Below are positions 19,875 to 27,634 of a stretch of DNA of 64,000 nucleotides, in pieces. The stretch spans positions 1 to 64,000 of the forward strand of contig CAZRKU010000001.1 in assembly GCA_964600685.1 (NCBI GenBank), in the 5' to 3' direction. The notes beneath the pieces were generated by a model. That model had not been told where the DNA came from and did no database searches. It saw only the letters and a list, made by a program, of their open reading frames with translations. The DNA comes from TMP-24 sp964600685. Its GTDB lineage: Bacteria; Pseudomonadota; Alphaproteobacteria; Rhodobacterales; Rhodobacteraceae. Each line of letters begins with the position of its first letter. Positions within the stretch are counted from its first letter, which is position 1. The position numbers and the translations under genes were made by a program.

Positions 19875-20000
19875 CGCCGGGGCGGGATCGGGGGCGCAAG
19901 AATTCTGCCAGATCCGCGCAAAATCCCCCTTGCGCCGCCCCCCGCCCTGGCCTAAACACCCGCCACAGCCGACGGGGCAGACGCCGCCCCGCCTGAACGT

Positions 20001-20075
20001 GGCCCGTTCGTCTATCGGTTAGGACACCAGGTTTTCAACCTGGGAAGAGGGGTTCGACTCCCCTACGGGCTGCCA
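20001..20075 (+). tRNA. tRNA-Glu (anticodon TTC)
   Basis: A cloverleaf can be drawn. The acceptor is GGCCCGT with ACGGGCT plus discriminator G and encoded CCA at 20073-20075. The anticodon stem CCAGG/CCTGG holds the loop TTTTCAA with anticodon TTC at 20034-20036. The T-arm is GAGGGGTTCGACTCCCCT-like. The body is close to other bacterial tRNA-Glu genes. It stands alone between recJ and the hisB promoter. Confidence 0.96.
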
Positions 20076-20173
20076 CTCTACCTCTGAAGGTCGGCATTTC
20101 CTCAAGCCCCAAACCACTTCGCGGGAACGAAGTCACAGGTGGCGCGGCGCCGCGCGAAAAGGCGCGCTTTGCC

Positions 20174-20202
20174 TTGGACTTGCCCCCGTTCCTGCCTATA
20201 AG
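20174..20202 (+). promoter_or_regulatory. Sigma-70-type promoter of hisB
   Basis: TTGGAC (20174-20179) and TATAAG (20197-20202) are separated by exactly 17 bases. The predicted start near 20209 leaves a 24-base leader to the hisB ATG at 20233, with GGAGCGAAC as ribosome site. This is the best-spaced promoter seen in the window. Confidence 0.6.
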
Positions 20203-20232
20203 ACGCTCTGGACACCCCTGCGGAGCGAACCC

Positions 20233-20820
20233 ATGCGCATGGCCACGATCGGTCGCAAGACCGCCGAGACCGAGATTTCGGTGACGCTGAGCCTTGACGG
20301 AACCGGCAGTTACTCCAACCGGACCGGCGTCGGATTCTTCGATCACATGCTCGACCAGCTCGCGCGCCATTCGCTGATCGACCTGGCGGTGACGGCCAAG
20401 GGCGATCTGCATGTCGACGATCACCACACGGTCGAGGATAGCGGCATCGCCATCGGCCAGGCGCTCGCGCAGGCCCTGGGCGACAAGCGCGGCATCCGGC
20501 GGTACGGGCACTTCAGCCTTGCCATGGACGATGCGCAGGTGGCTTGCGCGCTCGACCTGTCGGCGCGGCCCTATCTGGTGTGGAACCTGCCCTTCCCGAC
20601 GGCGAGGATCGGCATGTTCGACACCGAACTGGTGCGCGAGTTCTTTCAGGCGCTGGCGACGCATGGCGGGATCACGCTGCATGTCGATCTGGTCCATGGG
20701 CTGAACAGCCACCATATCGCCGAAGCCGCCTTCAAATCCGTGGCGCGCGCCCTGCGTATGGCAGTTGAACCCGATCCGCGCATGGCGGGAGTGCTGCCGT
20801 CCACGAAAGGCGCGCTGTGA
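20233..20820 (+). CDS. hisB: Imidazoleglycerol-phosphate dehydratase
   Basis: Sixth step of histidine synthesis, 195 aa, monofunctional (no phosphatase domain). Metal-binding histidine motifs are complete: FFDHMLDQLARHS, DDHHTVEDSGIAIGQAL and HHIAEAAFKSVARAL. ATG at 20233 is taken as start; a second ATG two codons later (MATIGRK) is possible. A good promoter lies just upstream. The stop overlaps hisH by four bases. Confidence 0.97.
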   Translation: MRMATIGRKTAETEISVTLSLDGTGSYSNRTGVGFFDHMLDQLARHSLIDLAVTAKGDLHVDDHHTVEDSGIAIGQALAQALGDKRGIRRYGHFSLAMDDAQVACALDLSARPYLVWNLPFPTARIGMFDTELVREFFQALATHGGITLHVDLVHGLNSHHIAEAAFKSVARALRMAVEPDPRMAGVLPSTKGAL

Positions 20821-21458
20821 GCCTCACGGTCCTTGTCGATTACGACAGCGGCAACCTGCATTCCGCCGCCAAGGCCTTTCAGCGCATGGCCACGGAAACC
20901 GGCGCGGGCGAGGTCATCGTCACCTCCCGCCCCGAGGATGTGGCCCGCGCCGACCGGATCGTCCTGCCCGGCGACGGGGCTTTCCCGGCCTGCCGTGCCG
21001 CACTCGACCGCTTCACCGGGCTTTTCGAGGCGATCGACGAGGCGGTGACGGTGCGCGCGCGCCCGTTCCTCGGCATCTGTGTCGGCATGCAGATGCTGGC
21101 CACCCGTGGACGCGAGTATCGCGACACCGACGGGTTCGGCTGGGTCGGCGGCGAGGTGGTCAGGATCGCGCCGGCCGACAAGGGCCTGAAAGTGCCGCAC
21201 ATGGGCTGGAATGATCTGGTGATCGACCGGACCCACCCGGTTCTGGCCGGGATCGAGACCGGCCAGCATGCCTATTTCGTCCATTCCTACCATTTCAGGG
21301 TGACGAACCCGGCCGAGCGTCTGGCCCATTGCGACTACGGCGGCGCCATCACCGCCATTGTCGGGCGCGACACTATCGTCGGCGCCCAGTTCCACCCGGA
21401 AAAGAGCCAGGCGACCGGCCTCAGGCTCATCGCCAATTTCCTGACCTGGACGCCGTGA
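20817..21458 (+). CDS. hisH: Imidazole glycerol phosphate synthase subunit HisH (glutamine amidotransferase)
   Basis: Class I glutaminase subunit that delivers ammonia to HisF; 213 aa. The GTG start overlaps hisB (GTGA). The nucleophile is Cys88 in FLGICVGMQML, and the His/Glu partners are in GAQFHPEKS near the C-terminus. hisF is not adjacent but lies 2.8 kb downstream. The 3' end overlaps a separate glutaminase gene, glsA, which is unusual for a histidine operon. Confidence 0.96.
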   Translation: MSLTVLVDYDSGNLHSAAKAFQRMATETGAGEVIVTSRPEDVARADRIVLPGDGAFPACRAALDRFTGLFEAIDEAVTVRARPFLGICVGMQMLATRGREYRDTDGFGWVGGEVVRIAPADKGLKVPHMGWNDLVIDRTHPVLAGIETGQHAYFVHSYHFRVTNPAERLAHCDYGGAITAIVGRDTIVGAQFHPEKSQATGLRLIANFLTWTP

Positions 21459-22372
21459 CCACCCCGCTCGCGACCGTTCTGGACGACATACAGGCCGAAA
21501 TGGCCGGACGGGCCGAGCGTGGCCGGGTGGCCGATTACATCCCCGAACTGGCCGGCATCGACCCGAACCAGTTCGCGCTTTCGGTCGCCACCGCCGACGG
21601 CCAGCTTCTGTCGGTCGGGGATGCGGTCACGCCCTTCTCGATCCAGTCGGTCTCCAAACCCTTTGCCTTGGCGCTGGCGCTCGGCCGTCTGGGCGACCGG
21701 CTCTGGGCGCGGGTCGGGCGCGAACCCTCGGGCCTGGCCTTCAACTCGATCCTGCAGCTGGAACAGGAGGGCGGCATCCCCCGCAACCCGTTCATCAACG
21801 CCGGCGCGATCGTCGTCACCGATGCGGCGCTCGCCGGTTATGCACCGCGTGAATATCTGGGCGAACTCCTCGGCTTCATCCGCAACGCGGCGGGCGACGA
21901 GGACATCCATATCAACAAGGCGGTGGCGCGGTCGGAAACCCAAACCGGCCACCGGAATTTCGCCATCGCGCATTTCATGCGGGCGCATGGCAATCTGGCA
22001 AACCCGCCCGATCTGACGCTCGGGGCCTATTTTCACCAATGCGCGGTCGAAATGACGACCAAGCAACTGGCTTTGGCCGGCCGGTTCCTGATGGGCGGGC
22101 CGGGCACGCCAAGACTGATCTCGCCCGAGCGGGTGCGGCGGATCAATGCGCTGATGCTGACCTGCGGCCATTATGACGGGTCGGGCGATTTTGCCTTCCG
22201 CGTCGGTCTGCCGGGCAAGTCGGGCGTGGGCGGCGGGATCCTGGTGATCGCGCCCGGCCGCGCCTCCATCGCCGTCTGGTCGCCGGGACTGAACGCCCAG
22301 GGCAATTCCAAACTCGGGACCGAGGCGGTCGAGATGCTGGCGCGGCGCATGGGCTGGTCGGTCTTTGGCTGA
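21455..22372 (+). CDS. glsA: Glutaminase (GlsA/YbaS family)
   Basis: Serine-dependent beta-lactamase-fold glutaminase releasing ammonia from glutamine, 305 aa (the E. coli enzymes are about 310). The start GTG overlaps the hisH stop by four bases. The catalytic Ser-x-x-Lys motif is SVSK (residues 65-68) in FSIQSVSKPFALAL. Other family motifs are FINAGAIVVTD, GKSGVGGGILVIAP and SPGLNAQGNSKLG. Its coupling to hisH places two glutamine-hydrolysing enzymes on one message. Whether this is functional or a chance insertion cannot be told from sequence. Confidence 0.93.
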   Translation: MTTPLATVLDDIQAEMAGRAERGRVADYIPELAGIDPNQFALSVATADGQLLSVGDAVTPFSIQSVSKPFALALALGRLGDRLWARVGREPSGLAFNSILQLEQEGGIPRNPFINAGAIVVTDAALAGYAPREYLGELLGFIRNAAGDEDIHINKAVARSETQTGHRNFAIAHFMRAHGNLANPPDLTLGAYFHQCAVEMTTKQLALAGRFLMGGPGTPRLISPERVRRINALMLTCGHYDGSGDFAFRVGLPGKSGVGGGILVIAPGRASIAVWSPGLNAQGNSKLGTEAVEMLARRMGWSVFG

Positions 22373-22498
22373 TCCACCGCCGGGACGGATTGCCGATCGA
22401 CGTTCCGCCCCCCTGCATACGCGACGGTTGACACCAAACCGGTCAGCCTCCAGGCTCGCAATCCGGAAAATTGCCACCCTCGCGGGAAGGACAGCGCC

Positions 22499-22789
22499 AT
22501 GCGGACCTTGTTCATCGTGCTTGAAACCATCCATGACCCGGCCGGATTCGACGAATACCGCCAACTGGTCATGCCGACGCTGGCCGCCTTCGGCGCAAAA
22601 TTCCTGGTGCGCGGCGGCCGTTTCAGCGTGGTCGAAGGGGACTGGCCGCACGCGCGCGTGGCGATCGTCGAGTTTCCGTCGCGGGCCGAAGCCGAGGCCT
22701 GGTATGCCTCGCCGGCCTATCAGGCGATATTGCCGCTGCGCCTGAAAAGCATGACGAGCAGCGCCATCATGATCGACGCGGTCACCTAG
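22499..22789 (+). CDS. DUF1330 family protein
   Basis: A 96-aa ferredoxin-like-fold (dimeric alpha-beta barrel type) protein of unknown function. The sequence matches the DUF1330 pattern: an initial strand, the middle VRGGRFSVVEGDWPHARVAI, and EFPSRAEAEAWYASPAYQAI. GGAAGGAC precedes the ATG. It is 126 bases after glsA and converges on the DUF2147 gene. No enzymatic residue is recognised. Confidence 0.85.
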   Translation: MRTLFIVLETIHDPAGFDEYRQLVMPTLAAFGAKFLVRGGRFSVVEGDWPHARVAIVEFPSRAEAEAWYASPAYQAILPLRLKSMTSSAIMIDAVT

Positions 22790-22856
22790 GGCAAAACCCC
22801 GCGGCCCGCGGCGGAACCCGTCAGGCGCGGCGGCCTTGCCGACCGGGTCCGGCGCA

Positions 22857-23243
22857 CTATTTCACCCGCGTCCAGGTCTGCTTCTTGCAGATCAGGCCAC
22901 CGGCCACGCAGCCCGCCAGCTTCATCGAATCGCCGTTCAGCTCGATCCCGCCGACATAGATCCTGTCGTTCGACGGCCGCCAGACCTGGCCGTCATAGGT
23001 GCCGTCCCCCTGCGGCACCATGTCGATGACGATCTGCCTGCCGAGGTTTTCCGACTGATATTCCGCCCCGTCCTTGAAGGTGCGCGAGATCACCCCGCAG
23101 AAGGCCGCGCCACAGGGCGCGATGGTGACATGGGCATAGGATCCGTCGTCTTCCTGGGTCTGCCAGATTCCTTCGACCGGATCGGCGGCAAAGGCCGCGC
23201 CCGCCGCAAACAGCATCGCCGTGGCGATCAGAATCTTCCTCAT
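22857..23243 (-). CDS. DUF2147 family exported protein
   Basis: A 128-aa protein with a clear signal peptide (MRKILIATAMLFAAGAAFA, cleavage after AFA). The mature domain begins DPVEGIWQTQEDDGSYAHV and has two cysteine pairs (CGAAFCG and CVAGGLICKK), typical of DUF2147 lipocalin-like periplasmic proteins. Lies opposite to and between the two halves of the histidine genes. Its function is unknown; it presumably has its own promoter in the 138-base spacer before hisA. Confidence 0.88.
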   Translation of the reverse strand: MRKILIATAMLFAAGAAFAADPVEGIWQTQEDDGSYAHVTIAPCGAAFCGVISRTFKDGAEYQSENLGRQIVIDMVPQGDGTYDGQVWRPSNDRIYVGGIELNGDSMKLAGCVAGGLICKKQTWTRVK

Positions 23244-23381
23244 GGTTGTCCTCCCTCATCTCGCGCCGATCATCCCGCGCGCCCAGCCCTCTGACAAGTC
23301 TGACGTTGCGTTGGCGCCCGCGCTTGGCAAGCCCCCCCCGCCTGTGGCAAGAGGCCCCCAGCCGCGAAGGAGAGACCAGAG

Positions 23382-24101
23382 ATGATCCTTTACCCCGCCA
23401 TCGACCTGAAGGACGGCCATTGCGTGCGGCTCGTTCGTGGCGACATGGACAAGGCCACTGTCTTCGGCGATGACCCCGCCGCGCAGGCGGCGGCGTTCGC
23501 GGCGGCAGGCGCCGAATGGCTGCACCTCGTCGATCTGAACGGCGCCTTCGCCGGGCAGCCGGTGAACGGTGCGGCGGTGGAGGCGATCCTCGCCCGCGTG
23601 AGGATCCCCGCCCAGCTTGGTGGCGGCATTCGCGACATGAAGACCATCGCGCTCTGGCTCGACAAGGGCCTCGCGCGGGTCATCCTCGGCACGGTCGCGG
23701 TCGAAGACCCCGCACTGGTGCGCGAGGCCGCCCGCGCCTTCCCCGGCCAGATCGCCGTCGGCATCGACGCGCGCGGCGGCCGGGTGGCAACCAAGGGCTG
23801 GGCCACGGAAACCGGCGTCGAGGTCACCGACCTCGCCCGCTCGTTCGAGGACGCAGGCGTCGCCGCCCTCATCTACACCGACATCAACCGCGACGGCGCC
23901 ATGGGCGGGCCGAACGTGGAGGCGACCGAGGCGCTCGCCCGCGCCGTCTCGATCCCGGTGATCGCCAGCGGAGGCGTCTCGTCGCTCGCCGACCTGATCG
24001 CGCTGCGCGACACCGGCGTGATTGCCGGCGCGATTTCCGGCCGCGCGCTCTATGACGGCGCGATTGACCTCCGCAGCGCCCTTGCTGCACTCAGACCCTG
24101 A
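23382..24101 (+). CDS. hisA: Phosphoribosylformimino-5-aminoimidazole carboxamide ribotide isomerase
   Basis: Amadori isomerase of histidine synthesis, a 239-aa TIM barrel. It has an AAGGAGAG ribosome site. N-terminal catalytic Asp in ILYPAIDLKDGHCVRLVRGD; second catalytic Asp in LIYTDINRDGAMGGPN; phosphate-binding QLGGGIRDMKTI and VIASGGVSSLADL. A repeat element with a hairpin follows the stop within four bases, then hisF. Complete and ordinary. Confidence 0.97.
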   Translation: MILYPAIDLKDGHCVRLVRGDMDKATVFGDDPAAQAAAFAAAGAEWLHLVDLNGAFAGQPVNGAAVEAILARVRIPAQLGGGIRDMKTIALWLDKGLARVILGTVAVEDPALVREAARAFPGQIAVGIDARGGRVATKGWATETGVEVTDLARSFEDAGVAALIYTDINRDGAMGGPNVEATEALARAVSIPVIASGGVSSLADLIALRDTGVIAGAISGRALYDGAIDLRSALAALRP

Positions 24102-24104
24102 TCC

Positions 24105-24157
24105 TCATTTTCTGTCCTAAAATATCCCGGAGGGGTCGGGGGAGGCAGCGCCTCCCC
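24105..24157 (-). repeat. Intergenic repeat unit 2 between hisA and hisF
   Basis: In plus orientation it reads TCATTTTCTGTCCTAAAATATCCCGG, then a hairpin GGGGGAGG-CAGC-GCCTCCCC (24138-24157). The unit is a diverged member of the same family as units 1, 3, 4 and 5, oriented toward the left. It separates hisA from hisF without interrupting either. Confidence 0.55.
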
Positions 24158-24236
24158 GGCGGATCGGCCCCAGAGGGGACGAACCCCCTTCCCCGCCTGC
24201 CCGCCGCGCGCTAGGAGGGGCTGAAAGGAACCGGCC

Positions 24237-24994
<758 letters not shown>

Positions 24995-24998
<4 letters not shown>

Positions 24999-25306
24999 CC
25001 ACCCTCGACCGGCTCGCCGCCACCATCGCCGCGCGGGCGGGCGCGGACCCCGAAAGCTCCTGGACCGCACAACTCCTCGCCAAAGGTCCGGAGAAATGCG
25101 CGGCGAAGTTCGGCGAGGAAGCCATCGAGGCGATCATCGAGGCGGTGAAGGGCGACAGGGCCCGCCTGACGGCTGAGGCGGCCGATGTGCTCTATCACCT
25201 GATGGTCATGCTCGCCGCGCGCGGCGTCGCCTGGGCCGACGTGATGGCCGAGCTGGACCGGCGCGAAGGCCAGTCGGGACTGGCCGAGAAAGCCGCGCGG
25301 GGCTGA
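24995..25306 (+). CDS. hisE: Phosphoribosyl-ATP pyrophosphatase
   Basis: Second step of histidine synthesis, a 103-aa all-alpha MazG-like nucleotide pyrophosphohydrolase. The motifs GEEAIEAIIEAVKGD and EAADVLYHLMVMLAARGV carry the metal-binding Glu and Asp residues. It is a stand-alone HisE, not fused to HisI. It overlaps hisF by four bases and ends the histidine unit, converging on the thioesterase genes after 38 bases. Confidence 0.95.
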
Positions 25307-25344
25307 CTGCCGGCGCGGCGATGAGCCAGATCAGCCAGCCGCGC

Positions 25345-25872
25345 TCAACCTCCCTCCCCTCCGGGCAGGTCCGGCATCAGGAAATGGCCCGTCGCCTGCG
25401 CAAACAGCCGGGCGCGGTTGTCCTGCCAGGCCTCGACATGCACGCTCGCATAGCGGCGGCCCGACCGGTTCACCCGCGCCCGTGCAAAGGCCTCGCGCGG
25501 CAGGCCGGAGCGCAGATAGTCCACGGTGAAATCAATGGTCTTCGGCAGGCGCGGCACCGGCAGCGGCGTCAGGTCCGCGCCCGCCACCCGGCCGGTCTCC
25601 ATCTCCTCCCAGATCATCGCCCAGCCCAGTTCGATGATCGCCGTCACCTCCAGAAACGCCGCCGTCACCCCGCCATGCAGCGCCGGCAGCATCGGGTTGC
25701 CGATATGGCTTTCCCGGAAAGGCAGAACCGCCGTCAACTCGTCGCCTCGCCGGTCGAACTCGATCCCGAGAAAGCCGATATAGGGCACGCCGCCGACCAG
25801 GGTGCGCAGCGCCGCGTCGCGGCGGCCCCGGACCAGATGCACGGGTTCGGGCGGAAGCCGCTTGCCGCTCAT
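25345..25872 (-). CDS. PaaI-type acyl-CoA thioesterase
   Basis: Hotdog-fold protein of 175 aa. The 4HBT/PaaI signature is LPALHGGVTAAFLEVTAI, in which the helix-embedded catalytic acidic residue follows HGGV. The C-terminus has YASVHVEAWQDNRARLFAQA. It overlaps the neighbouring thioesterase gene by four bases, forming a two-gene unit of paralogues. The acyl-CoA substrate is unknown; the fatty-acid genes downstream make medium or branched acyl-CoA plausible. Confidence 0.85.
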   Translation of the reverse strand: MSGKRLPPEPVHLVRGRRDAALRTLVGGVPYIGFLGIEFDRRGDELTAVLPFRESHIGNPMLPALHGGVTAAFLEVTAIIELGWAMIWEEMETGRVAGADLTPLPVPRLPKTIDFTVDYLRSGLPREAFARARVNRSGRRYASVHVEAWQDNRARLFAQATGHFLMPDLPGGEGG

Positions 25873-26315
25873 GCCTTGCCCCCTTGCCGTTCACTGGAAC
25901 GCTCCAAGGTAAAGGCCGCCGTGGCCATCGCGACGATCCGGCCCGTATCCTCGTCATGGGCGGTCGCGCGCACGAAGGCCACGGTGCGGGTCACGTGATG
26001 ACATTCGGCCCGCGCCGTGATCCGCTGCCCCGGCGTCGCCGGCCGCATGTAGTCGATCCTCAGGTCAAGCGTCGCCGTGCCCGCGGGCCCGGTCGGATGG
26101 CCCATCACGGCCGTGCCGCAGCAGGTGTCCATCAGCGCCGACACCGCCCCGCCATGGATCACGCCGGTGGCCGGATCACCGACCAGACGCGGATCATAGG
26201 GCATCGAGAGCACCGCCGTCCCCGCGCCGATCTCCTCCAGCCGCATGTCGAGCGCCCGCGCGTGCGGCAAGGCGCGAATGAACCGGGCGGCTCTCTCGTG
26301 GCGTGCCTCATCCAA
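25869..26315 (-). CDS. PaaI-type acyl-CoA thioesterase (TTG start)
   Basis: Second hotdog-fold thioesterase, 148 aa: GVIHGGAVSALMDTCCG holds the HGG motif and the catalytic Asp, and the C-terminal strand is GRIVAMATAAFTLER. The chosen start is a TTG at 26315, because it lies 8 bases after a strong AAGGAG on the minus strand and gives the normal N-terminus LDEARHERAARFIRAL. An ATG-initiated longer reading would have to run back through the assembly gap. It is upstream of and coupled to the gene ending at 25345. Confidence 0.82.
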   Translation of the reverse strand: MDEARHERAARFIRALPHARALDMRLEEIGAGTAVLSMPYDPRLVGDPATGVIHGGAVSALMDTCCGTAVMGHPTGPAGTATLDLRIDYMRPATPGQRITARAECHHVTRTVAFVRATAHDEDTGRIVAMATAAFTLERSSERQGGKA

Positions 26316-26477
26316 CTGCCCGCTCCTTTCGCACCCGGGCCTGCCAGGCGCAGACCGACCGTCACCGGTATTCCCGCTCCTCCGCCGGCCCGCAAGAGCA
26401 AAACCGATCCGCCAGCCCGCGCGAAGCCCGTTGTCAGACGCAACCCCCCGCCCTAGACTTTGACCGGGGAGGACCGG

Positions 26478-27004
26478 ATGGCCGACGAACAGCTTTCCTT
26501 CAAGGAGATGTGCACGCGTTTCGACGTGACGGCGCGCACCCTCAGATATTACGAATATATCGAGTTGCTGGCCCCGATGAAGGAAGGGCGCTCGCGTTTC
26601 TACGGGCCACGCGAAGTGGCNNNNNNNNNNNNNNNNNNNNNNNNNNNNNNNNNNNNNNNNNNNNNNNNNNNNNNNNNNNNNNNNNNNNNNNNNNNNNNNN
26701 NNNNNNNNNNNNNNNNNNNNTGCTGGCCCCGATGAAGGAAGGGCGCTCGCGTTTCTACGGGCCACGCGAAGTGGCGCGGATGAAACTGATCCTGCGCGGG
26801 CGCCGCTTCGGTTTCAGCCTTGAGGAAATCCGCCAATGGCTGCTGCTTTACGACAAGAAGGGCACGCGCGAGCAGAACCTCGTCTGGATCGACCTCGCCA
26901 ACCGCCAGCTTGCCGCGCTGGAAAAGCAGCAGGCAGAGCTTGATGCGACCGTCCGCGACCTGCGGCAGTTGCGCGACGCGACACTGGCGAACCTCGACGA
27001 ATAG
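26478..27004 (+). CDS. MerR family transcriptional regulator, split by a false scaffold gap
   Basis: Starts MADEQLSFKEMCTRFDVTAR with a GGAGG site. The MerR helix-turn-helix and wing (TLRYYEYIELLAPMKEG, SRFYGPREV) are followed by the 100-N gap. The sequence then restarts with an exact copy of the last 55 bases before the gap. Removing the Ns and one copy joins the halves in frame as a 123-aa protein: HTH (residues 1-75), then a coiled-coil C-terminus (QLAALEKQQAELDATVRDLR). No cysteine cluster is seen, so it is not a metal sensor; it resembles the next MerR gene and the LiuR type. It diverges from the thioesterase pair and may regulate it. Confidence 0.8.
26566..26775. repeat. Exact 55-base duplication flanking the N gap (contig-end overlap)
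   Basis: Bases 26566-26620 and 26721-26775 are identical (beginning TGCTGGCCCC and ending GAAGTGGC) and lie immediately on either side of the gap. This is what two overlapping contig ends look like when a scaffolder inserts Ns without merging them. In the genome there is most probably one copy. Confidence 0.85.
26621..26720. other. Assembly gap of 100 N
   Basis: Exactly 100 undefined bases, the conventional length for a gap of unknown size. It interrupts the MerR gene at 26478. The flanking duplication shows that the true distance is probably minus 55 bases, so no sequence is missing. Confidence 0.95.
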
Positions 27005-27084
27005 ACGGCGCCCCGGCCACCGCGTTCAGGAACCGGCCCTTGACGCCGGGTCAGGAAATTTCGCGGCAGACCCGTCTCGGGCAA

Positions 27085-27137
27085 TGACGTTTCGTCACCG
27101 ATTCTTGTGACGTGACGTCACCCTTACGTTAACGTCA
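27085..27137. promoter_or_regulatory. Three TGACGT/ACGTCA palindromes upstream of the MerR-acyl-CoA dehydrogenase operon
   Basis: Three inverted repeats follow one another: TGACG-TTT-CGTCA (27085-27097), TGACGT-G-ACGTCA (27108-27120) and TTACGT-TA-ACGTCA (27124-27137). The third resembles the ACGT-centred motif reported for LiuR-type MerR regulators, as I recall it. They lie 75-130 bases before the MerR start at 27212, ideal for autoregulation and for control of the beta-oxidation genes downstream. Confidence 0.6.
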
Positions 27138-27211
27138 TCCTCACTTGTAGCATCCGGATATTGTCACATGTCGGGCACCAGAAACTGACGCCGTGAGAAA
27201 GGACAACGCCC

Positions 27212-27607
27212 GTGAGTGAAGAGTTGATGAGCATCCGCGCCATGTGTGACCTGTTTGACGTCACCCCGCGCACCTTGCGCTTCTACGAACAGAAGGAACT
27301 GCTGTTTCCGATCCGCGAGGGCCAGAAACGGCTGTTCACCCGCCGCGACCGCGCGCGGCTGAAGCTGATCCTGCGCGGCAAGCGCTTCGGCGTCAGCCTT
27401 GAGGAGATCCGCCAGCTTCTGGACCTCTATGACATGAACGGCCAGAAGGATGTCCAGCTTGCCCGCACGCTCGACATCGCCAGACGGCGCCTGGCCGAGA
27501 TGCAGCAGCAGCGCGAGGAACTCGATCGCGGGATCGCGGAACTGAGTGCCCAGATCCAGGGCGGCGAACAGATGCTGGCGGATGCCAGCAAGACCGCAGC
27601 CGCCTGA
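27212..27607 (+). CDS. MerR family transcriptional regulator (LiuR-like)
   Basis: 131-aa regulator. The MerR HTH spans SIRAMCDLFDVTPRTLRFYE; the wing and linker follow (KRFGVSLEEIRQLLDLYDMN). A coiled coil runs over about 95-120 (RRRLAEMQQQREELDRGI). No conserved metal-binding cysteines are present. It lies 27 bases before a long acyl-CoA dehydrogenase gene. MerR regulators of this kind (LiuR) control branched-chain and fatty-acid degradation in proteobacteria. Three palindromes precede it. It is paralogous to the MerR protein at 26478 (shared pattern LKLILRGKRFG versus MKLILRGRRFG). The effector is unknown. Confidence 0.85.
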   Translation: MSEELMSIRAMCDLFDVTPRTLRFYEQKELLFPIREGQKRLFTRRDRARLKLILRGKRFGVSLEEIRQLLDLYDMNGQKDVQLARTLDIARRRLAEMQQQREELDRGIAELSAQIQGGEQMLADASKTAAA

Positions 27608-27634
27608 CCACCCCAAGCCCGAGGACACCTGACC

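Noticed and set aside
25313..25344. GCGCGGC/GCCGCGC hairpin between hisE and the thioesterase gene as terminator
   Set aside because: 18-base loop and no T-tract; possible but not better than chance in such GC-rich sequence.
26478..27607. Three tandem MerR genes (two partial at the gap plus one complete)
   Set aside because: The two partial ones are one gene split by an artificial gap with a 55-base duplicated overlap; only two MerR genes are real.
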